Of a stretch of 64,000 nt of DNA, positions 1-11,800 are shown one piece after another. Position 1 is the stretch's first letter. Every line of letters begins with the position of its first letter. Below the pieces are notes generated by a model. It saw only the letters and a list, made by a program, of their open reading frames with translations, was not told the origin of the DNA and searched no databases. The stretch is from Chryseobacterium sp. FP211-J200. Its GTDB lineage: Bacteria > Bacteroidota > Bacteroidia > Flavobacteriales > Weeksellaceae. A program made the translations under genes and the position numbers. The stretch covers positions 1-64,000 of the forward strand of contig NZ_LSHB01000006.1 of NCBI RefSeq assembly GCF_001643375.1, written 5' to 3'.

Positions 1-62
1 TTCCGGATGCAAGAATATAATTTCCGGATGTAAGAATATAAGCTCCAGATGGAAGAATATGA
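1..62. repeat. Degenerate ~21-bp tandem repeat at left edge
   Basis: Three successive units, about 1-20, 21-41 and 42-62, share the pattern TTCCGGATGnAAGAATATAA with a few substitutions; the third is the most diverged. The array touches the window edge and may continue to the left. No coding frame is apparent. The rest of 63-144 is AT-rich and holds one short dyad-like stretch around 99-123 (TCCTTCGAGAG..CTCAGGATGA), with no gene seen. Confidence 0.6.
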
Positions 63-148
63 AAGATTTGTATTAAAATAGGATTTTCTTTATTAAGAAT
101 CCTTCGAGAGCCTCAGGATGACAATGCGAGCCGTACATAATAACAAAA

Positions 149-178
149 ACATCCTGTCCAAATATCTTGACAGGATGT
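149..178 (-). terminator. Intrinsic terminator of the 228-962 gene
   Basis: Perfect 10-bp inverted repeat ACATCCTGTC / GACAGGATGT with a 10-nt loop. On the minus strand it is followed by TTTTTGTTATT. It lies about 50 bp past the stop codon of the leftward gene. Confidence 0.75.
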
Positions 179-227
179 GGCATTATAAAAATAAGCTTGC
201 CGAATAGACGATTGAAATGGCTGTCTA

Positions 228-962
228 TTATTTGGGTTCTGTGAACTTGATTGATGATACGTTGGCGTATTCCGGGGAGGTGCCGCCATAAATGCTTTTG
301 ACGTATTTTTTGACGTTTTGGGCGATGTCGTAGAGTCCGGTGCCTTCTGTGTAGAGAATCTGGTTTCTTTCTATGAGTTTGACTTTGAGTTCGGCTTCGG
401 TTTGGTCTACGGGTTGGGTGGTGCTGACCAATGATCTGTGGTAGGTGGTGAGATTTTCTAGCATCAAATCTTCTTCGTTGGGTGTGTAGGCTGGAATGGT
501 GGCGAGCAACTGCAAGAGTATGCCGAAATTTTCTGCCTGCTGGGTGTAGGATTGGCGGGAAGTGGAAATTGGGTTATTGGATGAAGACTGTCCGCTTTCG
601 GGATTTTCTGTGGGTGGTTTTGGTTTGTTTTTGGTGCCTTGGATCGTGCGGTTTAAAGTTTTTGCCTGATTGAGCGTTCCCTCTGGCAGACCTAAAATGT
701 CTAAGAGATTGATAATTCTTGTGGAGGTTGGTTTTAGGTTTTCGAAAGCTACCTGGCGCAGGGCGATGGCGTTTTTGTTGGCATTTCTTGCTTCTTCGAC
801 TTCGGAAAGTTTGGCTGCTGCTGTGGTGTAAAGAGCTTGAAGATTGGGGACTGATAGACTGGCTACCGGAGGGTTGTAAAGTGTGTAAACGGAAACTTGC
901 TCTGTGAGTTTTTGTAGGTTGGCTACGTTTTTGGCGTGCCCTACTTCTGAGGTACTAGACAT
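228..962 (-). CDS. Unknown helical protein, possibly an internal duplication
   Basis: A 244-residue protein that I do not recognise. It has no signal peptide or membrane segment and is predicted soluble and mostly helical. Residues 1-110 and 135-244 look like two related helical modules: both run N-x-x-L followed by a YT-containing hydrophobic stretch, then a long charged helix with a central R-N. A Pro/Ser/Asn/Lys-rich linker at about 110-135 joins them. The duplication is my reading by eye. The gene is single, with its own promoter (991-1020) and terminator (149-178). Its DNA is noticeably G-rich on the coding complement compared with neighbours, which may indicate acquisition. Confidence 0.7.
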   Translation of the reverse strand: MSSTSEVGHAKNVANLQKLTEQVSVYTLYNPPVASLSVPNLQALYTTAAAKLSEVEEARNANKNAIALRQVAFENLKPTSTRIINLLDILGLPEGTLNQAKTLNRTIQGTKNKPKPPTENPESGQSSSNNPISTSRQSYTQQAENFGILLQLLATIPAYTPNEEDLMLENLTTYHRSLVSTTQPVDQTEAELKVKLIERNQILYTEGTGLYDIAQNVKKYVKSIYGGTSPEYANVSSIKFTEPK

Positions 963-990
963 AATATTTGCGTTTTTAAAATTATTATTT

Positions 991-1020
991 CAAATTTAAA
1001 AATTATTTTGAATATGGCAA
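991..1020 (-). promoter_or_regulatory. Bacteroidota-type promoter for the 228-962 gene
   Basis: On the minus strand TTG (1018-1020) is followed after 19 bp by TAAATTTG (991-998), matching the known Bacteroidota consensus TTG-(17-23)-TAnnTTTG. The expected start of transcription gives a leader of about 25 nt before the ATG at 962. Confidence 0.55.
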
Positions 1021-1100
1021 TAGATTGGGGGGATTTTTGGGGATTGTTGAATGTTGTGTTAAATTGGAAGGAGAAAAGCTGGTGTATAAAAGGAAGTAGG

Positions 1101-1128
1101 AAAAAAAAATCCATCAACTTGTGATGGA
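1101..1128 (-). terminator. Terminator of the hsdRSM operon
   Basis: Stem TCCATCA / TGATGGA (1110-1116 / 1122-1128) with a 5-nt loop, followed on the minus strand by nine T residues. It lies 26 bp past the hsdM stop codon. Confidence 0.8.
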
Positions 1129-1153
1129 CTTTGTAACAAAAGTTCCTGCAACG

Positions 1154-2764
1154 TTATATTAGAGGCAATCCTAATTCCTTCAAAAACTCATTATGTCTAT
1201 CTGTAGCAGCTTTTATATTTTTATTAATTTCTACAAGTTTCAAATTCACTTCTCTTAAATCAATTTTTTCTTCTTCAACAGAAGTATTGACATAGCGAGA
1301 AATGTTTAAGTTATATCCTTGCTTCTCGATTTCTTCCATTGATACTCTTTTGGAGTACCTTGGAACTTCATTTCTATATTTATAAGTTTCTATAATTTTA
1401 TCGAAATGTTCTTCGCTGAGCGTGTTTTGGCGTTTGCCTTTTTCAAAATGGTCACTGGCATTGATGAAAAGGACATCTTCATACCTTTTGCATCTTTTTA
1501 AAATTAAAATAGAAACAGGAATTCCTGTGGAATAAAACAGATTGGAAGGCAAACCAATTACGGTATCAATATGATTATCTTTTAATAGTTTGGTTCTTAT
1601 TTTTTCTTCTGCACCGCCACGGAATAATACACCGTGAGGTAAAATAATTGCCATCGTTCCGTTTTGGCTCAGGAAATGAAAGCCGTGTAATAGAAAAGCA
1701 AAGTCAGCCGCTGACTTTGGTGCTAAACCATAACTTTTGAAACGGAAATCTTCCGCCATCGCTTCATTGGGTTCCCAACGCAAACTAAATGGGGGATTGG
1801 CAACAATGGCGTCAAATTCTAACTTTTTAGAAGGATTCATTTCGTTTAACTCATCCCATTGGTTCAGTAGTGTATCGCCGTGAAATATTTCAAACTCGGT
1901 ATCTTTCATACCGTGCAGAAGCATATTCATTCTGGCTAGGTTATAGGTGGTGATATTTTTCTCCTGACCGTATATCTTCCCTACATTTCCACCATTTTCC
2001 TTAATTCGCTTTCTCACATTTAAAAGTAAAGAACCCGAACCACTTGCGAAGTCCAGAACTTTCTCCAGTCTGATTTTCGGACCTTGTGTAGGGTCTTGAC
2101 TGTCTAAGGTTACAATTTCTGAAAGAATGGAAGATATTTGCTGTGGCGTATAAAATTCTCCGGCTTTTTTACCGGAACCGGCTGCAAACTGACCAATTAA
2201 ATATTCATAAGCATCGCCTAATGTATCTGAGTCAGTAGAGAAATCTTTGATACCCTCTGCAATTTTCTGAATAATCACACAGAGTTTAGCATTTCGGTCG
2301 GTGTGTGTTTTTCCTAATTTTTCGGAGTTTAAATTGATTTCTGAAAACAATCCCTGGAAAGCGTTTTCAAATGATTGATTTTCAATATAATCAAATCCTC
2401 TTACTAATGTTTCTAATAAATCATCATTCTGCGTACGGGCCATCTCTGCTATACTACTCCAAAGATGTTGTGGCTGTACAACATAATGCACTTTTCTACG
2501 CATTTGTTTTTCAAATTCAACAACATCACTTTCATTATTTGCATACCATACACTTAGAGGATTTCGCTTATCATCATCTTCTAATTGAGGGTAATCTTTT
2601 CCTAATTCCTTTTTTGCCGATTCTTCGTAGTTGGAAGATAAATATCTAAGAAAAAGAAACGAAAGCATATAATCCCGAAAATCATCGGCGTTCATTGCCC
2701 CACGTAAATTATCTGCTATATCCCAAAGGGTTTTACCTAATTGTTGTTGTTCTTTTTGTGTCAT
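1154..2764 (-). CDS. hsdM: Type I restriction-modification methyltransferase subunit HsdM
   Basis: N6-adenine DNA methyltransferase subunit of a type I R-M enzyme; it forms M2S with HsdS and uses S-adenosylmethionine. Seen: N-terminal HsdM helical domain (about 1-160), GEFYTP at about 202-207, SAM motif I DFASGSGS at about 238-245 and catalytic NPPF at about 323-326. Length 536 aa is normal for the family. An in-frame TTG lies two codons upstream, but the ATG giving MTQKEQ is preferred. It is the last gene of the leftward operon hsdR-hsdS-hsdM, 64 bp after hsdS, and is followed by a strong terminator. Confidence 0.95.
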   Translation of the reverse strand: MTQKEQQQLGKTLWDIADNLRGAMNADDFRDYMLSFLFLRYLSSNYEESAKKELGKDYPQLEDDDKRNPLSVWYANNESDVVEFEKQMRRKVHYVVQPQHLWSSIAEMARTQNDDLLETLVRGFDYIENQSFENAFQGLFSEINLNSEKLGKTHTDRNAKLCVIIQKIAEGIKDFSTDSDTLGDAYEYLIGQFAAGSGKKAGEFYTPQQISSILSEIVTLDSQDPTQGPKIRLEKVLDFASGSGSLLLNVRKRIKENGGNVGKIYGQEKNITTYNLARMNMLLHGMKDTEFEIFHGDTLLNQWDELNEMNPSKKLEFDAIVANPPFSLRWEPNEAMAEDFRFKSYGLAPKSAADFAFLLHGFHFLSQNGTMAIILPHGVLFRGGAEEKIRTKLLKDNHIDTVIGLPSNLFYSTGIPVSILILKRCKRYEDVLFINASDHFEKGKRQNTLSEEHFDKIIETYKYRNEVPRYSKRVSMEEIEKQGYNLNISRYVNTSVEEEKIDLREVNLKLVEINKNIKAATDRHNEFLKELGLPLI

Positions 2765-2828
2765 TTTCAATTATTCTTTCTTTCGTAGCTTGTAATTCTT
2801 GCGCTATTTCAGTTAATGTACTCTTATA

Positions 2829-4022
2829 TTAATTATTCACCTTAGGAAACAACCCTTGCATTAATCCTTTTTTGTGTGATTTTAATTGCTCTATTTTGGT
2901 AGATTGTTCTTTGATTAAATTATCCAAAGAGGAAAGGGTGTTGGCTATTTTTTGTTGTTCTTTTGAATTTTCTGGATATGAAATTACCATTCCCTTTAAA
3001 TTTGCATTATATAATCTCTGAATAATTCCTCCATCAGAAGTTTGCCAATTTAGTAGTGAGTATACATAATAAAGAAATTTGTTTTTTACTTTGCTTTCAT
3101 CATTACTTATCCAAACAATATTTGAATCTTGGAAAAAAGCAGGTTCTCCATCATACACAACTAATCTTCCTATTGTACCAGATGCGGAAATAAGTATTTC
3201 TCCGTTCTTAGGGAATGAGTATTTACTTTTATATTCTTCATAAATTTCTTTGGATATGTATGAATCGGCTTGTTTTCCGAATGTACCTATTTTATAAAAT
3301 GGTATTCCATTAATTGAATCAGAAGTTGTTTCTTCTTTAAATATGCGTTTACACATTGATGGATTTCCAATATTTCCTAATTTATCTTCCGACCACTCTC
3401 CATCTTTCTCAAACTCTTTAAACCTCAATTTCGGTACTTTTTCTCCTTCTTGTGGAAAAAGATTTTGCATCAATCCTTTTTTGTAGGTTTTTAAAGTTTC
3501 TAATTTATTGGTGTGAGCGGTTATTAATTCATCTAAAGAGGAAAGGCAAGAGGCTATTTTTTGTTGTTCATCTTGGTTGGGAACAAATACATTTTCATTC
3601 TTATAATCCGAATAGTAGATATGAGGTATTCCACTACCTTTAATATATGAGGAAAAATCAATCGAACTTAGAAGATAATATATCCAATTTAGATTGTACT
3701 TTTTATTGTCTTTTGCTTTTATAGCGACAAGCGTTCCTAAAATACTTGATTTACTCTTGCAAAGATTTAACCTACCAACTCCAGAACCATCTTTGACAAT
3801 CGAAATATAATTATGCTCGTGCTGATAGCTTTCTATAAAGCCTACAATACTGTCTGCTCCATATACAGGATAACCTTCTTTCTTCAGCTCAAGTTTATTT
3901 AAAGCAATACTTGAACTTTCTGCTTTAGCTATATTTTCTATAATTTCTTCCTCCCAATTACCATCATTCGCAAACTCAGGAAAGCGTAATTCAGGAATTA
4001 ATTTATTTGTTTCATTATTCAT
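2829..4022 (-). CDS. hsdS: Type I restriction-modification specificity subunit HsdS
   Basis: DNA-recognition subunit that sets target specificity for both methylation and cleavage. The 397 residues show the classic two-part layout: target-recognition domain 1 (about 10-150), central conserved helix (about 155-195), target-recognition domain 2 (about 200-345) and C-terminal conserved helix (about 350-395). The two helices share the pattern QKIA..LSSLD.LI and end in KKGLMQ-x-LFP, and the DNA is similar over about 115 bp. The start codon overlaps the end of hsdR by 8 bp, which implies translational coupling. Both TRDs look intact. Confidence 0.95.
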   Translation of the reverse strand: MNNETNKLIPELRFPEFANDGNWEEEIIENIAKAESSSIALNKLELKKEGYPVYGADSIVGFIESYQHEHNYISIVKDGSGVGRLNLCKSKSSILGTLVAIKAKDNKKYNLNWIYYLLSSIDFSSYIKGSGIPHIYYSDYKNENVFVPNQDEQQKIASCLSSLDELITAHTNKLETLKTYKKGLMQNLFPQEGEKVPKLRFKEFEKDGEWSEDKLGNIGNPSMCKRIFKEETTSDSINGIPFYKIGTFGKQADSYISKEIYEEYKSKYSFPKNGEILISASGTIGRLVVYDGEPAFFQDSNIVWISNDESKVKNKFLYYVYSLLNWQTSDGGIIQRLYNANLKGMVISYPENSKEQQKIANTLSSLDNLIKEQSTKIEQLKSHKKGLMQGLFPKVNN

Positions 4023-7005
4023 AAGCTGTCAATCCAGATATTTCTCGCCCTTGGGCTTGTTTTTTTAATAAAGGTATTAGGTCAGTCATTAAGGCTTGTT
4101 CTTTCACGCTACGTTCTTTCCAATTCAATTCTAAAGGTTCCAATAAATCGGTTAGTTTTTCACCATCAAAAATCAATCGGCTCATAATGCTGGCTACAAA
4201 TACTTTTACGTCGGCAGTTTGTAAACCGTGAGCAGTGGCAATGTCGGCTAATACTTTATCGTTTTTTTCTTCTTTAAATTTTTGGTAACCGTTGCGTAAT
4301 TTATCTACATCTTGCCCTTTGTTCCAATCAAGGCTATTGATATAATCGGCTAAATCTTCCTGCTCTTCCATCAAATTGGCAGTAGCACTCAATAAGCGGA
4401 GGATTTCGTCTTTGCTCATTTTTTGTTTAGACGGTTTCATCTGCAGGTTGTCTGCCACTAGATTCATTATATAATCATAATCTATCACCGCAGAGGCAAA
4501 CAATACAAATTCAAAATCCAGTTGCTGGATATCTTCAGGAGCATTATTGCCTTCTTTGTCCTGTATGGCTTTAAACTGTTTGGCTGTCTCTAAATAGGAA
4601 CTTCTAAACGAAAGCAAACGATCGGTCGGCAAAATACTTTCAATCACTTCTTTTTGAGATTCGTCTAAATCGGTATATTGGTCTAATTCTGTTTTCAAAC
4701 GTTGTACTTCCTTGAAATTTTTAACGAAAGCAATTTTAGAAGCGTCTCCTCTCAGATTGTATACTTCTGAAGGTTCATTTACCAAATTGTTTTCCTGCAT
4801 AAATACACCCAAAGCTTCTACCGCTTTTTTGTATTCTTCAATAACTATTGGCGCAGGATCAACCATCCAGATTTTAATGGCTTTGTCTTCAGATTTTTCA
4901 CCTGAAAATAAAGATATAGCCTGATTCACCTGTTCCTGTTGCGAGCGGAAATCTAAAATATTTCCGTAAGGTTTTGTGTCATTCAGTACACGGTTTGTAC
5001 GGGAAAAAGCCTGAATTAATCCGTGGTATTTCAGGTTTTTATCTACATACAAAGTGTTCAGGAATTTTGAATCAAAACCTGTTAATAGCATGTCTACTAC
5101 AATGGTAATGTCTATTTTGTTTTTATGTGGATAGTCTTTGTTGCTGTACTTCTGTTCTTTTATACGTGCCTGTACATTTTGGTAATATCCATCAAACTCG
5201 TTGATGTTGTGATTTTGTCCAAATTGCTTGTTGTAATCATCAATAATTTCAATCAATGCATTTTTCTTTTCTTCAGGATTTGATTGGTTGTCAAATTTTT
5301 CCTGTTGTAGATCTTCCTGAAGTTGCTTGATGTCATCAGCATTTTTCTGTTCGCCGTCCTTTGCCATTAACTGTGCGGGTGGGGAGAAAACGCAAGCAAT
5401 ATTTAAAGGAATATAATCTTCGTCAGCTTCTACTTTTTTCTGTTGGGCGAGTTTAAACAGACGGTAATATTCAATAGCATTATTGATAGATGCCGTTGCA
5501 AAAACCGCATTGAATTTTCTGTGATTGGTTGCAGCATCGTGTTTTTCTAAAATAGCATCTACTACAGCCTGCTGAGAAATAGCTTCGCCAGGTTTAGGAT
5601 TTGCGTCACCTTGTCCTTTATAATAATCAATATGAAAACGCAGTACATTTCTATCTTCAATCGCGTGCGTTATAGTGTAAGCGTGCAGTTCTTTTTCGAA
5701 AATTGATTCGGTTGTTTTGTAAGTAGCTTCTTCACCTTCACGAATCGTATAGCTGGAATTATCATCGAAGATTGGAGTTCCTGTGAAACCGAATAATTGC
5801 GATTTAGGAAAAAATTCTTTAATCGCTTTGTGATTTTCTCCAAACTGAGAACGATGGCATTCATCAAAAATAATAGCCATTCTGCTATCACTTAAATGCC
5901 TTAATCTTTCCTTGTAATTTTTCTTATCATCAAGAGCCAAACCTAATTTCTGAATTGTAGTAACAATCACTTTATCTGAATAATCAGAGGAAAGTAATCT
6001 TCTTACCAAGCTTTCTGTGTTTGTATTTTCTTCAACACTTCCTTCTTGAAATTTATTGAATTCTTCGCGCGTTTGTCGGTCTAAATCTTTTCTATCAACG
6101 ACAAATAAACATTTATCAATTTCCGGATTTTCTTTTAACAATGTTGACGCTTTAAAAGAAGTCAATGTTTTTCCACTTCCGGTCGTATGCCAAATGTAAC
6201 CGTTGCCACGATTTTGATTAATACAATCTACAATAGCTTTTACAGCATAGATTTGATATGGTCGCATTACCAAAAGCTTCTGCTCACTTTCAACTAAGAC
6301 CATATATTTGGAAATCATTTCGCCTAAAGTACATTTGGCTAAAAACTTATCAGCAAACAAATCGAGATTCGTGATTTTCTTGTTGCTTTCATCTGCTAAT
6401 TGATAGACAGGTAAAAACTGTTCATCTGCATTGAATTGAAAATGCTGGTTCCTATTATTGGCAAAATAGTAAGTATTTGATTGGTTGCTTACAATAAACA
6501 ATTGCATAAAACACATTAATGAATTGGTATAACCATTTCCTGCGTCGTTTTTGTAATCAACAATTTGTTGCATTGCCTGTCTTGGCGATATACTGATGCC
6601 TTTCAATTCAATCTGAACAACAGGTAAACCATTAATCAGAATAATGACATCATAACGGTGATTGCTATTTTCAGTATTTATCCTAACCTGATTGATAACT
6701 TCAAAATCATTTTTACACCAATCTTTAATGTTTACCAAAGTATAATGCAAGGGAGTTCCATCTTCACGCTGAAAGTAATTCTTTGCACGAAGTATTTTTG
6801 AAGCTGCAAAAACATCTTGTGTAATAATTTCATCACGCAGTCTTGCAAACTCTGCATTACTTAAGCGTACCTTATTTAGGCTCTCAAACTTTTCACGAAA
6901 GTTTTGTTCAAGAGAAAACCGATCCCTAATATCGGGACGGTTGATATATTTTAAATCTGAAAGTTTATTTAATAAACTTAGTTCAATTTGATTTTCTTTA
7001 GTCAT
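4015..7005 (-). CDS. hsdR: Type I restriction endonuclease subunit HsdR
   Basis: Motor and nuclease subunit that translocates DNA and cuts unmethylated DNA away from the recognition site. Seen: N-terminal PD-(D/E)xK nuclease with D119 and E133-x-K135, Walker A TTGSGKT at 274-280, DECH box at 381-384, helicase motif FTGTP further on, then a helicase C domain and a C-terminal helical region. At 996 aa it resembles the EcoR124-like branch. It is first in the operon and is preceded by a 229-bp intergenic region with an inverted repeat over the -7 box. All key motifs are present, so the enzyme is probably active. Confidence 0.95.
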   Translation of the reverse strand: MTKENQIELSLLNKLSDLKYINRPDIRDRFSLEQNFREKFESLNKVRLSNAEFARLRDEIITQDVFAASKILRAKNYFQREDGTPLHYTLVNIKDWCKNDFEVINQVRINTENSNHRYDVIILINGLPVVQIELKGISISPRQAMQQIVDYKNDAGNGYTNSLMCFMQLFIVSNQSNTYYFANNRNQHFQFNADEQFLPVYQLADESNKKITNLDLFADKFLAKCTLGEMISKYMVLVESEQKLLVMRPYQIYAVKAIVDCINQNRGNGYIWHTTGSGKTLTSFKASTLLKENPEIDKCLFVVDRKDLDRQTREEFNKFQEGSVEENTNTESLVRRLLSSDYSDKVIVTTIQKLGLALDDKKNYKERLRHLSDSRMAIIFDECHRSQFGENHKAIKEFFPKSQLFGFTGTPIFDDNSSYTIREGEEATYKTTESIFEKELHAYTITHAIEDRNVLRFHIDYYKGQGDANPKPGEAISQQAVVDAILEKHDAATNHRKFNAVFATASINNAIEYYRLFKLAQQKKVEADEDYIPLNIACVFSPPAQLMAKDGEQKNADDIKQLQEDLQQEKFDNQSNPEEKKNALIEIIDDYNKQFGQNHNINEFDGYYQNVQARIKEQKYSNKDYPHKNKIDITIVVDMLLTGFDSKFLNTLYVDKNLKYHGLIQAFSRTNRVLNDTKPYGNILDFRSQQEQVNQAISLFSGEKSEDKAIKIWMVDPAPIVIEEYKKAVEALGVFMQENNLVNEPSEVYNLRGDASKIAFVKNFKEVQRLKTELDQYTDLDESQKEVIESILPTDRLLSFRSSYLETAKQFKAIQDKEGNNAPEDIQQLDFEFVLFASAVIDYDYIMNLVADNLQMKPSKQKMSKDEILRLLSATANLMEEQEDLADYINSLDWNKGQDVDKLRNGYQKFKEEKNDKVLADIATAHGLQTADVKVFVASIMSRLIFDGEKLTDLLEPLELNWKERSVKEQALMTDLIPLLKKQAQGREISGLTAYE

Positions 7006-7093
7006 TTATTTTTATTCATCAAAGGTTAGAAACAATAAAAGGAAGTAAAATCTACACTAAAAAACGTAAAATCTGCTTTTTATTTTTGAGTTT

Positions 7094-7135
7094 CAAATAT
7101 ACCTAAATTTAAGTTTTCTTATTATTAGGTATATT
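7094..7135 (-). promoter_or_regulatory. Promoter-proximal inverted repeat upstream of hsdR
   Basis: A perfect 11-bp inverted repeat, AATATACCTAA (7096-7106) and TTAGGTATATT (7125-7135), has an 18-bp spacer. On the minus strand the hsdR-proximal arm runs into TATATTTG (7094-7101), a good -7 box, but no clear TTG lies at the usual distance. This arrangement would suit an operator that masks the promoter. Confidence 0.45.
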
Positions 7136-7180
7136 AAAATGTTTGTATTAGATAAAGTGCTTAAAAAGTCTATAAGCAAC

Positions 7181-7205
7181 AATTCCCTCTGAAAAAAAGG
7201 GAATT
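7181..7205 (-). terminator. Possible terminator downstream of rtcB
   Basis: Stem AATTCCC / GGGAATT with an 11-nt loop, about 30 bp beyond the rtcB stop codon. The T-tract after it on the minus strand is poor, so confidence is low. Confidence 0.4.
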
Positions 7206-7234
7206 ATTTAATTGTATTTAAGAAATAAAAAAGA

Positions 7235-8725
<1,491 letters not shown>

Positions 8726-8847
8726 GTTTTTCAGCTTTTAAGTTGTTTTGTCGTTATTTGATGATGCAAAGTAAAAGTGTAAGTGCGCAATGTTTTTGCG
8801 TATCTGAAATTTTTTATACATTTAATGAAAATTTTTTAAAAAGCACA

Positions 8848-11800
8848 ATGGAGAATTTGAATTCGGAGATCTTTCAGGCCTTTCAAAACAAGCTCAAAAC
8901 CGGAAACAGGCGAGGCGTTCACCTGAATGCGATTCCCGGAAACTCGAGGTATAAATTTGACCTTGCGCGGTTGTCGGAGATCAGTAAAAGTTTGCCAGAG
9001 CATTTTATCATCGATCTGTTGACGCAGAAAAATGTGAATTTCAAATTTTCTGTCCATCAAAAAACGACCGAAACCCCTAAGAATGACAGTTATCTCCTGG
9101 AGGACGAGGGGAAAATCGATGAAGAGTTGTTTCCCAATTCTGCAATTGCGGAAGTTCCCCAAGAGAAAGATAAACTGAGCACGCTGGATAAGCTGACGAC
9201 CAGCCTGGAAAATCTGATCTTCCAAAATGAGGTGATCCAGTCTGAGAAAGGCGTGAATTCTTTGGGTTTTGGTTTTCCGATCCTGATCCGGAAAGATATG
9301 GACGGACATATCTCTGCATCGCCCATCCTGATATGGTCTGTGACGATAAAAGCTGTCAAAGAGATGAATACCTGGGAGATCAGCAGGACGGAAGATGACC
9401 CGATCTATGTGAATGAGGTGCTCATCAACCATCTGCAAAGTGATTCTGGCATTACCATCAAACAAATATCGGAAGAAATGCTGGCCGATGGAAAGATCGA
9501 TAAACCCGAATTACAGGAAATCTGTCAAAGCTTACTGGATCAACTGAAGATCACGCAGAATCTGGATTTTATTCTTAATAATTATGAAGAGATCCTATTT
9601 ATAAAAGCCAAAGCTTCTTATGAAAATCGTGTTCCTAATAAAGGTGATTCGGTGATCATGAAATCTGGTGTTTTCTCCATCTTCGAAGTTCAGAAGCAGA
9701 ATATCATCAATGATTATGAGACTTTGAAGAAGGACTTCAAACCGTCGGAGAATTTCACGAAAGGCAGTTTCCAATCTATTACTTCTGTAGAAACGGATCC
9801 TTCGCAACAGGGGATTTTGGAGTCGTTGAAATCTCAATCTAAAATATTGATCCAGGGTCCACCGGGAACGGGAAAAAGTCAAACATTGACCGCTGTTTTG
9901 CTGAATGCCCTGGAAAACAAACAAAAAACCATCGTGGTCTGCGAAAAGCAAACGGCGCTGGAAGTGCTTTACAATGCGTTGCAAAAGTTGGGTCTGGGGC
10001 GCTATAGCATTATGATCAAAGATGCATCAACTGATAGAAAGTTGGTGGTAGATTCGGTTCGGAATACGATCGACTCGGTAGATTTTAAAAAGCTAATCCA
10101 ACCTTATTCTGAGCAATCACTGCAAAATCAACTGACGGAAATCTCTCAGCATAAAAATACGATCAACGCTGTCCACGAGCAGTTGAATTCTGAGTTGCTT
10201 CCAGGGAAAAACTGGACGGAGATTGTCGGGAATCTGTTGACCTTTCAGGATTCTAAAGACAATATCAATCTGCAAGATTTGAAGTTTTATTTTTCTGATG
10301 ATGAGTTCAAAGTGATTGAGAATGTTCTGGAAAATGGGGAAGAACTCTATCAGGATTTTAAAGCATTTGAATCTTCGACGTTCATTGATCCTGAAAAATT
10401 GATCAAAGATAATTTCCATAGCAGTCAGCAGAATTTGGATTCGGCTTTTCAGAATTATGAGAATTCTTGGAAGGAAATTGAAGTTTTGATTGCTAATTTC
10501 AAACCAATCTATGAAGAAAAGCGGAAACAGGATTTTGGGAAGAATCTGCAGGAAGTTTCTAACTACATCAATGAAACCGAAGTTTTGACCTCGACTTTAA
10601 ATCAAAATTCAGAAGAATTGAATCCTGAAATTACGAATGGCTTTTTCTACAAATTGACGGCGCTGTTTTCATCAAGCAAGAAAAATAAGATCAAGACTCA
10701 GAAACAATTGCTAGACTTGAGTTCATTGGTGAAACAAATTAGTTTGAAGGAATTTTTTCCGGTCATCAATTTGTCTGATGATCTTTGGAATAATAGAAAT
10801 GAGATCATCCATTATCGGCAGAAAGTGCAGGAAATACAGTCAGAGTTTTTGTCGAAATTAGAAACAAGTTTTACAGAGATTGATTTTCTTAATGCCTTTG
10901 ATCCCGTGATTTCAGGTCGTGAAACTGAAACGATCTCGCAAAAGATCCAGCAATTGAGGAAGACGATTTCCAATGATCATTGGGTGAACAATCTGGATTT
11001 TGGGAATACTTATCAAGGCTTCAAAACTTATATTGATCACACTTTAAATCTTTATAAAACTTACAGAAATAATCCAGAGAATCCTTTGTTTAAAGAGTTT
11101 AGTTGGTTTACTTTTTATTATTCGCTTTCCGATTTTCAAAAGTCGATTTTGGAAAAATTGTATCCGATCAAAAATTGGAAGCCGACATTTTATTCGGCTT
11201 ATTATCCGTTGTTGCTCAATTATTATTCGGACCCGAAACTGAATTTCAGTGAGAAAAATTATGAGGAAATTGCTAAGAAGATCAAGCAATTAGGGATTTC
11301 TCAGAAGAGTTTTGTGCAGTATTTTTGGAACGTTTCTCAGCAGAATTCGGTGAAGCAATTTGAGCAAAATAACAAAGATGTGACCGTTGCCAATCTGTAT
11401 AATAAACGAAGTAGTATCAATCACAAAAGACTGACTTTGAGACAAATTGTTCAGAAAGATATAGACCTTTTTACGCATTTCTTTCCCATTATTTTGACAA
11501 CACCAGATGCGTGTAGTAATCTTTTTCAGGGTAAGAATTTCTATTTTGACAATGTCGTTTTCGATGAAGCCAGTCAGTTGAAACTCGAAGACAATCTGCC
11601 AGCGATCTTAAAAGGAAAAAACGTGATCATTGCGGGCGACGAACATCAAATGCCACCTTCCAATTATTTCAGTAAAGTGTTTGATGGAACCATTGAAGAC
11701 GAGGATGATATCGAATCTGAAACCGAGGTCATCACGTACAAAAATGCCATGTTGAACATCGAATCGCTGTTGGATTATGCGATGGAAAATAATTATGAAA

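Noticed and set aside
8836..9465. Open frame of 209 codons on the minus strand
   Set aside because: It is antisense to the helicase N-terminus, with no recognisable motif and composition typical of shadow frames.
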